Shown piece by piece: positions 1-5,521 of a stretch of 5,521 nt of DNA. Under the pieces are notes generated by a model. That model was not told where the DNA came from and did not search any database. It worked only from the letters and a program-made list of their open reading frames with translations. Origin of the DNA: Candidatus Cloacimonadota bacterium (GTDB lineage: Bacteria > Cloacimonadota > Cloacimonadia > Cloacimonadales > TCS61). The stretch covers positions 1 to 5,521 of the forward strand of contig DAOUVH010000091.1 in assembly GCA_030667725.1 (NCBI GenBank), written 5' to 3'. The translations under genes and the position numbers were made by a program. Each line of letters starts with the position of its first letter. Within the stretch, counting starts at the first letter, position 1.

Positions 1-1104
1 AGATGGGCACGAGGATTTGCCGGTTGTGGAATATTTATGGATCTGGAAGGAAAAGACATATATTCACGCAACACACTTGCCAAAGACGGCGGATTATGGA
101 CATATAATGGCTGGGGAATCGGGATTGACCTGGCAAGAGACATAATGACAAAACCTGATGAAGAAATAGCTGAAGAAATCATTTTGACTGCCGAAGATTC
201 ACTGAAGACTATAGAAGAATTATTTGAAGAAGCTTCTTTGTGGGAAGTAGGCTCAAATACAAAGAAAGTTGCACGAGCTAAGAAAGCTTTTTTGCAGAGA
301 GAAATGGGAGCTGTACAATATATCTGTGTTCAGAAACTGGGAACCGATAACAGTTTGGAACTCAGGTTGATAGATACGATAACAAAAGAATATCCAGATT
401 CAATTGCTCCAATATTATTAACAAAGATTAGAGATGAGAATAAGAAGATTCAGAAAAATTCGATACGGCTTTTGGGAGTTGCAAAATATGAGTTGGCTCA
501 TTATCCGCTAATCGAAATGCTTGAAGATAATGAAAGCGATAATTTAAAGCGAAGCCTTATCGGAGCATTGGGCAGTATTGGCAATAAAGATGCAACAAGC
601 ATTATTTCCGGCTTTATAAATGATGAAGATGAACTTTGCAGATTAAGTGTGATATCTGCTTTGAAAAAATTAGAAGATGAAACAGCGAATGAAATACTAA
701 TAAGTGCACTTGATGATAAAATGTTCACAGTTCGTTCTGCTGCAAATTCTGCATTACTTGATCTGGCAGATCTGAATACTTCAAGATTATTATATGATAA
801 AATAATTAATGAAAGATTCAATTATCCTGAATTGGCTTTAAGGACATTATCAAATATTGAGTATAAATTTGCTGACAGTACAAGAGTTGAATATAAGAAG
901 CAGTGTAAAAGATCACAAAAATTATTTGTTCAACTTATTAATAATCCTGATGAACGCATTCGGGCTGAAGCTGTGAAAGCAATATATTTAAATTGTGATG
1001 ACAAGAAAAAACAGTGGCTTGATGATCTTATTAGAGAAGAAGATCCATTTGTAAAAGCTGCTTATGAAGAGATTATAAAAAAAGATATAAAGGGGAAAAA
1101 ATGA
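1..1104 (+). CDS. HEAT-like repeat protein, 5'-truncated by the window edge (C-terminal 367 codons)
   Basis: The reading frame is open from base 1 to a TGA at 1102-1104. The first ATG (37) is probably internal: no Shine-Dalgarno-like sequence precedes it, and the upstream codons (RWARGFAGCGIF) read smoothly into what follows. Codons 1-47 are rich in Gly, Trp and Asp (ARGFAGCGIFMDLEGKDIY, then YNGWGIGIDLARD). They resemble the last unit of the repeat type 'GxGxLxDxxGxDxY' that I recall from large exported bacterial proteins; this is recollection, not a search. Codons about 121-345 form amphipathic helix pairs with a period near 30 residues, for example from codons 181, 211 and 241, with HEAT-like cores such as LIGALGSIGNKDA and VRSAANSALLDL. 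HEAT repeats are protein-binding solenoids; no catalytic motif is visible. The tail is Lys-rich. The stop overlaps the protease start by 4 bp, implying co-expression. The partner and role are unknown. Any signal peptide would lie outside the window. Confidence 0.85.
   Translation, partial: RWARGFAGCGIFMDLEGKDIYSRNTLAKDGGLWTYNGWGIGIDLARDIMTKPDEEIAEEIILTAEDSLKTIEELFEEASLWEVGSNTKKVARAKKAFLQREMGAVQYICVQKLGTDNSLELRLIDTITKEYPDSIAPILLTKIRDENKKIQKNSIRLLGVAKYELAHYPLIEMLEDNESDNLKRSLIGALGSIGNKDATSIISGFINDEDELCRLSVISALKKLEDETANEILISALDDKMFTVRSAANSALLDLADLNTSRLLYDKIINERFNYPELALRTLSNIEYKFADSTRVEYKKQCKRSQKLFVQLINNPDERIRAEAVKAIYLNCDDKKKQWLDDLIREEDPFVKAAYEEIIKKDIKGKK
1091..1095 (+). promoter_or_regulatory. 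ribosome-binding site of the tricorn-like protease gene
   Basis: AGGGG lies 5 bases before the ATG at 1101, inside the last codons of the upstream gene. It supports this start. Together with the ATGA overlap it indicates that ribosomes terminating on the HEAT-protein message can reinitiate here. No separate promoter is evident. Confidence 0.6.
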
Positions 1105-4100
1105 AAAAGATATTTATTATTCTCAGTTTGCTTATTATAACTATGTTAGTCGCTATAGAACCGCATTTCATGAGTCAACCAGCTATTTCACCGGATGGAG
1201 AACAAATTTGTTTCGTTTATAAAAATGATCTGTGGCTTGTTCCTTTTAAAGGTGGAGCAGCGATGCGTATTACTTCTACCGATGCGGAGGAATTGTATCC
1301 AAAATTTTCACCAGATGGCAAAAAGATCGCTTTCAATTCCAACAGAGATGGATGGACAGGCATCTATCTTTATACACTAAACGGTGGAGAAATAGAAGTT
1401 GTTCATAAAGAAGAATTGTTTGTTTTAGATTGGTTTCCTGATGGAAAATCACTTCTTGCACGCGGTTACGAAACAGGTAAGGGCTACATCTTTTATGTTG
1501 TTAAACAGGATGGCTCGTATAAAGAGTTAACATCATTTGCCGGCAAGAATGCATCTATCTCAAAAGATGGAAATAAAATAATATTTGATATGAGAGGTCA
1601 GATCTACCGCGAATCTTATACTGGCAGTTTTAACGGTGAATTATGGGAGTATAATCTCGAAGAAAATATATATACAAGATTAACTGAAACTGATCTTACA
1701 GAGCAATATCCTGTATATTCTAAAGTTTCCAATAACATTTATTTTGCAGCTTCAGACGGCGATGTGTTCCAACTTTACAAAGTGAGCAATAATAATTATG
1801 AACAGCGTGAACAGCTTACAAAATTTAAAAAATGGTCAGCTCGGAACGTTGCTATTGCAGCATTGAACGATCGTATTGTGTTTGAACGATTTGATACTTT
1901 ATGGAAATTCGATCCGGTTAAGCAGAAAGCTTCGGAGCTGAAAATAGAAATAGCTCAGGATTGCTATGTGAATTTGCTGGAGAAAGAAGATGTGAAGAGT
2001 TCAGCTTCCAATTATGCTGTTTCCGATAATGGAAAACTTGTTGTATTCACTTACAAATTCGATCTTTTTGCAGTTCCCGAAAAAGGGGGAGATGTAAGAC
2101 AGATAACTCATGATCAGGAAGGTGTTGGTTATATTGAAATCTTAAGTGATAATCAGACCATACTCTTCACAAAAAGAATAGATGGTCAATTACAATTGTA
2201 CAGAGTTAACATCAAAGATATATCCAATATTGAAAAGATTGATTGGAGTAATGATAAATATATCAACTGGATCGTGCGTGAAGGAAAAACTTTGGCTATC
2301 GGATTTTCTGATGATAAACGAAAACGCCAAGTTGCCCTTGCAGATAGCCTGGGTAACAACATCCACACAATTATCAGCGATCAATATGTATCTCAACATT
2401 TAAAGATAAGTCCTGACGAAAAATACGCTCTTTATCGGGAGACACTTCCTGAGGAAGGGACTCAGCACATCTATTTGTATGATATTGAGAAAAACAAAAA
2501 AGAACTACTTTATAATTTTGATGGTTGGATCGGTAATTTTTTCTGGGGGAAGGATAATAAATCTGCTTTCTTTACAGAGAATGGGAAAATAAGAAGAGTT
2601 GATCTATTGGCTAGAAAAGATTTCTATAATGAAGAAGACAATTGGAAAGAGATCATTGATCCATCTTTTATTAAGAAAGACAATGACAAGAAGAATGACA
2701 AGCAAGAAAAAGATGAGAAGAAGAAAGATCCGCTGAAGATAGACATCGAAGGTTTTGCCGACAGAATTATTACAATAATTTCCAAACCGGGGAATAACTG
2801 GATTGCTCATGTCAAGGATGATTCAACACTTTATTATGTGAACTATAATGATGAAAAATACACTTTACGAAAAGCAGATTACACCGGGGAAAATGATAAA
2901 CTGATCACTTCCATTTCTACTGATCCCGGAAATTTGAAGTTTAATGAAAAAAATAAGGTTTTTTACTATATTCTCAAAGAGAAGCTTTATAAATTTACTC
3001 CGAAAAAAGGAAAAAAAGCAAAACTTATTGAAATGGATTATAAATATTCCTACGATAAATACCAACTTAATAATGATATCTTTCAGCAGGCTTGGGTCGA
3101 ATTTGGTAATGGTTTTTATGATCCCGATATGCACGGAGTAAATTGGAAGAAAGCGAGGAAAGATTATTCCAAATACTTAAAGTTTGCAGATGATCCTTCA
3201 ATTCTAAAAAGGATTATTGATGAAATGATAGGTGAAGTAAATGCATCGCATACAGGATTTTACCCGCGCAGCAATTCCAAATATAAAACTTACAGTACTG
3301 CTTATTGCGGAATAACACTAGATTTTGAGAATTTTCCCAAAGATGGGATCAGAATTAAAAAGGTTTTCAAGAAATCAAAATTAAACAAACCGCATAACAT
3401 CAAAGCGGGTGATATTCTGCTTTCTGTAGATGGAAAAGAAGTTGGAAAAGGTATGGATATTCTTTCTCACTTTAAAAATAAAATTGGGGAGAAGATAAAG
3501 CTGGGGATCTTATGTGATGATGGTATGAAGGTTATTACTGTAAAAGGGTTGAGCAACCGGGAAAATTACAGACTATATTACGATAACTGGGTAGAAGAAC
3601 GTCGGATAAAAGTTGAAGAATTATCTGATGGGAAAATCGGTTATCTTCATATTCGGAGTATGAATAATACAAGCTATCAAAAATTTATTCAGGATCTATT
3701 TGCCGAAAATGCTAAAAAAGAAGCTCTTATAATTGATGTGAGAAATAATGGTGGTGGTTATATTCATGACAGGCTTGTAGAAATTTTAACCAAGCAGCCA
3801 TATGCTTTAAGTACATATAGATCTTATGATGCTAAAACGAAATACAAAAATCCTGGGAATACGGTTGATGTTCCAATGGCTCTGCTGATAAATGAGAATT
3901 CCTTCTCCGATGCTGAAATTTTTCCAACTCTATTTAAACAACTAAATCTTGGAACTGTGATCGGAATGCCAACCAGTGGTTCAGTAATTGGAACCGGGCA
4001 TTATACATTTATGGATGGTTCCAGTATGCGGATGCCTTCTAACGGATGGTATACTCCTGCGGGTAAAAACATGGAAGGTAATGGAGCAATTCCCGATATA

Positions 4101-4187
4101 TTTGTAGATCCAACACCTGAGCAGATCATTAACGATGATGATGTTCAATTGAAAAGAGCCGTGGAAGAATTATTGAAAACGCTTTAA
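1101..4187 (+). CDS. exported tricorn-type protease (S41 family peptidase with PDZ domain)
   Basis: This is a 1028-residue protein, close to the size of Thermoplasma tricorn protease. Residues 1-18 are a signal peptide (MKK, Ile/Leu core, likely cut after LVA). PD40/TolB-like blades follow, with SPDG-type turns at 30-33, 70-73 and 113-115, and a second propeller region with SDNG at 308-311 and SPDE at 437-440. A Lys/Asp/Glu-rich loop spans 525-543 and leads into DPLKIDIEGFADR. Helical C1 region: about 655-735. PDZ: about 735-825 (IKAGDILLSVDGK from 767). S41-like C2 domain: about 840-1020. By family knowledge the tricorn active site is Ser-His in C1 plus a nucleophilic Ser and a Glu in C2. 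Here these match S716-H717 (NASH), S936 (NENSFSD) and E992 (MEGNGAIPD), with the NNGGG loop at 882-886 near the oxyanion hole, so the enzyme looks active. Tricorn degrades peptides; the signal peptide places this one outside the cytoplasm. P1 preference cannot be assigned without an alignment. The ATG is fixed by the ribosome-binding site at 1091 and the overlap with the upstream stop. Confidence 0.93.
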   Translation: MKKIFIILSLLIITMLVAIEPHFMSQPAISPDGEQICFVYKNDLWLVPFKGGAAMRITSTDAEELYPKFSPDGKKIAFNSNRDGWTGIYLYTLNGGEIEVVHKEELFVLDWFPDGKSLLARGYETGKGYIFYVVKQDGSYKELTSFAGKNASISKDGNKIIFDMRGQIYRESYTGSFNGELWEYNLEENIYTRLTETDLTEQYPVYSKVSNNIYFAASDGDVFQLYKVSNNNYEQREQLTKFKKWSARNVAIAALNDRIVFERFDTLWKFDPVKQKASELKIEIAQDCYVNLLEKEDVKSSASNYAVSDNGKLVVFTYKFDLFAVPEKGGDVRQITHDQEGVGYIEILSDNQTILFTKRIDGQLQLYRVNIKDISNIEKIDWSNDKYINWIVREGKTLAIGFSDDKRKRQVALADSLGNNIHTIISDQYVSQHLKISPDEKYALYRETLPEEGTQHIYLYDIEKNKKELLYNFDGWIGNFFWGKDNKSAFFTENGKIRRVDLLARKDFYNEEDNWKEIIDPSFIKKDNDKKNDKQEKDEKKKDPLKIDIEGFADRIITIISKPGNNWIAHVKDDSTLYYVNYNDEKYTLRKADYTGENDKLITSISTDPGNLKFNEKNKVFYYILKEKLYKFTPKKGKKAKLIEMDYKYSYDKYQLNNDIFQQAWVEFGNGFYDPDMHGVNWKKARKDYSKYLKFADDPSILKRIIDEMIGEVNASHTGFYPRSNSKYKTYSTAYCGITLDFENFPKDGIRIKKVFKKSKLNKPHNIKAGDILLSVDGKEVGKGMDILSHFKNKIGEKIKLGILCDDGMKVITVKGLSNRENYRLYYDNWVEERRIKVEELSDGKIGYLHIRSMNNTSYQKFIQDLFAENAKKEALIIDVRNNGGGYIHDRLVEILTKQPYALSTYRSYDAKTKYKNPGNTVDVPMALLINENSFSDAEIFPTLFKQLNLGTVIGMPTSGSVIGTGHYTFMDGSSMRMPSNGWYTPAGKNMEGNGAIPDIFVDPTPEQIINDDDVQLKRAVEELLKTL

Positions 4188-4188
4188 G

Positions 4189-4248
4189 TTTTTTCAATGA
4201 GGGATTAGGAGTTAGGAGTTAGGAGTTAGGAGTTAGGGATTGAAAAAA
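4189..4248. repeat. 10-bp perfect inverted repeat enclosing the heptamer array
   Basis: TTTTTTCAAT at 4189-4198 is the exact reverse complement of ATTGAAAAAA at 4239-4248. The arms are separated by 40 bases that contain almost all of the 7-bp repeat array. The match stops cleanly at both ends (bases 4188/4249 and 4199/4238 do not pair). The left arm starts 1 base after the protease stop codon. It could fold as an AT-rich stem with a large loop, or mark the ends of a small inserted element. It does not look like a standard intrinsic terminator, because the stem is AT-rich, the loop is long and no U-run follows the + strand stem. Confidence 0.7.
4200..4241. repeat. tandem heptanucleotide array, six units, variant units at both ends
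   Basis: Six contiguous 7-bp units: AGGGATT (4200-4206), AGGAGTT four times (4207-4234), AGGGATT (4235-4241). The inner copies are identical and the two end units carry the same two-base change. It lies between the protease stop and the leader of the next gene. Short tandem heptamers of this kind are known from intergenic DNA of cyanobacteria and some other bacteria, and can vary in copy number by slippage. The array carries a TAG in every + frame and a TAA in every - frame, so it cannot be coding across its length. Confidence 0.9.
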
Positions 4249-4350
4249 TCTTTCTTTCTGTCTACCAAGTTGAAGTGCGAAAATTTCTTTCCAGTATTCA
4301 CAATATTCCTGCTTCTTCTTTATTCCAATTTCTTTATATTTTGCTTTACA
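4219..4350 (-). pseudogene. coding-like remnant, C-terminal tail of an unrecognised protein with no start codon
   Basis: Read on the reverse strand, 4350 down to the TAA at 4219-4221 encodes 43 codons beginning CKAKYKEIGIKKKQEYCEY, then WKEIFALQLGRQKERFF and ending QSLTPNS. The composition is that of an ordinary soluble, helical, charged protein, unlike a random antisense frame. The frame stays open upstream to about 4422, where a TGA occurs (plus-strand TCA at 4423-4425), but has no ATG, GTG or TTG. The last six or so codons come from the heptamer array, so the original C-terminus was either overwritten by the repeat or naturally ends there. I do not recognise a family. The likeliest reading is a decayed gene fragment left between the protease and the next gene. 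The alternatives are a dispersed repeat with a protein-like reading frame or chance; AT-rich DNA makes a chance open frame of this length unlikely but possible. Confidence 0.4.
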
Positions 4351-4370
4351 AATAATTATATTAAAAGATT

Positions 4371-4380
4371 TAGATAATAT
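4371..4380 (+). promoter_or_regulatory. possible -10 region for the FG-GAP-like gene
   Basis: TAGATAATAT lies about 33 bases before the ATG at 4413 within a very AT-rich leader. TTTACA at 4345-4350 resembles a -35 box but is spaced too far (20 bases or more) for a standard sigma-70 promoter. A promoter is expected here because the gene is 225 bp from its upstream neighbour and has its own ribosome-binding site. The exact site is a guess. Confidence 0.22.
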
Positions 4381-4402
4381 GGTTTTATAAATTGAAATTA
4401 AG

Positions 4403-4407
4403 AGGAG
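4403..4407 (+). promoter_or_regulatory. ribosome-binding site of the FG-GAP-like gene
   Basis: AGGAG, within AGAGGAG (4401-4407), is 5 bases before the ATG at 4413. This is a strong Shine-Dalgarno match. It fixes the start and places the hydrophobic signal peptide at the N-terminus. Confidence 0.8.
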
Positions 4408-4412
4408 TAGAA

Positions 4413-5521
4413 ATGAAGTTGTTCAAAATTATTTTTATTATTTTTATCACTGTAAAACTCTCGGCAATAGTTGTAAATTACTCTGATTTACCGAAAGATA
4501 TTCAAAGAGCTGTTATACCTGACATGGAAGGCAAAGTTCTTCTGAATGATCTGGATACACAGCTTATTGAGAATGCATCTTTTGAAAGAGAACTTCCACA
4601 AGTTGCAGAAGGCTGGCCTGTTAGTTATACCGGCTCAAATTGCCATAATGGTGCCATTTATGTTAATATGGATTCCGATCCGGAATCAGAAATTCTATTT
4701 GGTGTGGGCACTAAAATTACTGCTTTGAATCTGGATGGAACTACAGTAGAAGGCTGGCCTGTACAATTGGCTTTTTATATCTGGAGCAGTCCGGCTGCCG
4801 GTGATATTGATGGTGATGGAGAAATTGAAATTGTCTGTACCAGCCGTGATAACACTACTGCCAACTCCGGAGCTCTTTACGCTTTTGAATTGGATGGAAC
4901 TGCTTGTACCGGTTTTCCTGTTACCCAGGCTGGTGGTGGTACAAATAATGCCTGTCTATATGATCTTGATTCTGACGGAGATATGGAAATACTTGTAAAC
5001 GTCAGGAATCATCCTCAGGGTTGGGTCTATGTCTACAATGGTGATGGAAGTGTTTATGAAGGTTTTCCACAAGAATTGGATTACATCCCGGGAGCAGGCA
5101 TATCGGTTGGAGATATAACCGGAGATGGAATCCCTGAAATAGTAGCTTTAAGTTATAATATGCTTCATGTTTTTGATCTACAGGGAAATATACTACCTGG
5201 ATTTCCTGTAGAAAATACAGGCTATACATATTCCTATTCTCAACCGATCATATATGATCTTGATGACGATGGATTGCGAGAAATAATCTGGGGTGGCTGT
5301 TCTGGTAGTGTGGGAGCTGTTTTCGCAGTTAACCAAGATGCCAGTTCTGTTGATGGTTGGCCGCAAACTACAAATTATTGGATCTTTGGAACTGTATCGA
5401 TCGGGGATGTTGACCAGGATGGTTCTCTGGATGTTGTTATTGGTGATCAAGTTGGATCCGGTACTCCGGTAGATCAAATTTTTGCCTGGGATTCTTCCGG
5501 TAATGCTATAACCGGATTTCC
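4413..5521 (+). CDS. exported FG-GAP/VCBS-like beta-propeller protein, 3'-truncated by the window edge
   Basis: The frame is open from ATG 4413 to the window end (369 full codons) with no stop. Residues 1-18 (MKLFKIIFIIFITVKLSA) form a signal peptide, likely cut after LSA. From about residue 65 the protein is built of units of about 50 residues. Each has a G(W/F)P strand (starting at residues 67, 114, 167, 217, 263, 315 and beginning again at 368) and a DxDxDG-type loop (NMDSDPES at 85, DIDGDGEIEI at 131, DLDSDGDMEI at 184, DITGDGIPEI at 234, DLDDDGLREI at 282, DVDQDGSLDV at 332). Such loops bind calcium in integrin-like FG-GAP/VCBS propellers, which usually serve as surface adhesion or ligand-binding modules; no enzyme motif is seen. 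In FCB-group bacteria these proteins often end in a type IX secretion sorting domain, but the C-terminus is outside the window, so this is untested. The start is supported by the AGGAG site. It is probably transcribed separately from the protease. Confidence 0.88.
   Translation, partial: MKLFKIIFIIFITVKLSAIVVNYSDLPKDIQRAVIPDMEGKVLLNDLDTQLIENASFERELPQVAEGWPVSYTGSNCHNGAIYVNMDSDPESEILFGVGTKITALNLDGTTVEGWPVQLAFYIWSSPAAGDIDGDGEIEIVCTSRDNTTANSGALYAFELDGTACTGFPVTQAGGGTNNACLYDLDSDGDMEILVNVRNHPQGWVYVYNGDGSVYEGFPQELDYIPGAGISVGDITGDGIPEIVALSYNMLHVFDLQGNILPGFPVENTGYTYSYSQPIIYDLDDDGLREIIWGGCSGSVGAVFAVNQDASSVDGWPQTTNYWIFGTVSIGDVDQDGSLDVVIGDQVGSGTPVDQIFAWDSSGNAITGF

Noticed and set aside
37..39. ATG as the true start of the first gene
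   Set aside because: No ribosome-binding sequence precedes it and the frame continues open with sensible residues to base 1; treated as internal.
501..821. Reverse-strand open frame of 106 codons
   Set aside because: Lies fully within the HEAT coding region; Ser/Leu-rich composition is typical of antisense of Asp/Glu/Lys-rich AT-biased codons.
2865..3134. Reverse-strand frame of 89 codons and overlapping + strand frame at 2944-3141
   Set aside because: Both are inside the protease gene, which has continuous domain structure there; Phe/Ile/Lys composition reflects frame shadows.
4200..4241. CRISPR array
   Set aside because: Units are 7 bp, contiguous and without spacers.
4189..4255. Intrinsic terminator after the protease
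   Set aside because: The stem is AT-rich with a 40-base loop and no U-tract follows, so it does not meet the usual form; recorded as an inverted repeat instead.
4295..4325. Three TATTC copies (4295, 4304, 4321) as an operator
   Set aside because: The motif is short, unevenly spaced and expected by chance in AT-rich DNA; it also lies within the coding-like remnant.
4546..4998. Two short + strand frames (4546-4728 and 4801-4998)
   Set aside because: They overlap the FG-GAP-like gene in another frame, lack ribosome-binding sites and have no repeat logic; the 4413 frame explains the region.
5002..5477. Two reverse-strand frames of 75 and 94 codons
   Set aside because: Antisense to the propeller gene whose DxDxDG units continue across the whole stretch.

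Overview
The window is AT-rich DNA (roughly a third G+C by eye) with three long genes on the + strand and one short intergenic region. AT-rich codon usage, short Lys-rich signal peptides and an FG-GAP/VCBS-type exported protein next to an exported tricorn-like protease suggest a Gram-negative bacterium of the Bacteroidota/Cloacimonadota (FCB) kind. That placement is inference from style, not from a marker gene.

Layout. Positions 1-1104 hold the 3' part of a gene whose start lies left of the window. It encodes the end of a Gly/Asp/Trp-rich repeat region followed by a run of HEAT-like helical repeats. Its stop overlaps the start of the next gene (ATGA at 1101-1104), so the two are almost certainly co-transcribed and translationally coupled. 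Positions 1101-4187 encode a complete 1028-residue tricorn-type protease: signal peptide, two TolB/PD40-like propeller regions, a helical C1 region, a PDZ domain and an S41-type catalytic domain, with the expected catalytic residues (S716, H717, S936, E992) all present. Positions 4413-5521 encode the N-terminal 369 residues of an exported FG-GAP/VCBS-like propeller protein that runs off the right edge.

The 225-bp gap (4188-4412) is the least ordinary part. Right after the protease stop is a 42-bp array of six 7-bp units. The four inner units are identical (AGGAGTT) and the two outer units carry the same variant (AGGGATT). A perfect 10-bp inverted repeat encloses the array. The reverse strand of the rest of the gap is an open, coding-like frame with no start codon; it terminates inside the array and looks like the tail of a lost gene. 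The leader and ribosome-binding site of the third gene are embedded in that frame.

Functionally, the first two genes form one unit: a repeat/scaffold protein of unknown role plus a large cell-envelope peptidase. The third gene has its own ribosome-binding site and probably its own promoter, and looks like a separate surface or secreted protein. I see no CRISPR array, tRNA, rRNA, insertion sequence or phage gene. The protein families are known ones; the candidates for something undescribed are the bookended heptamer array and the reverse-strand remnant.
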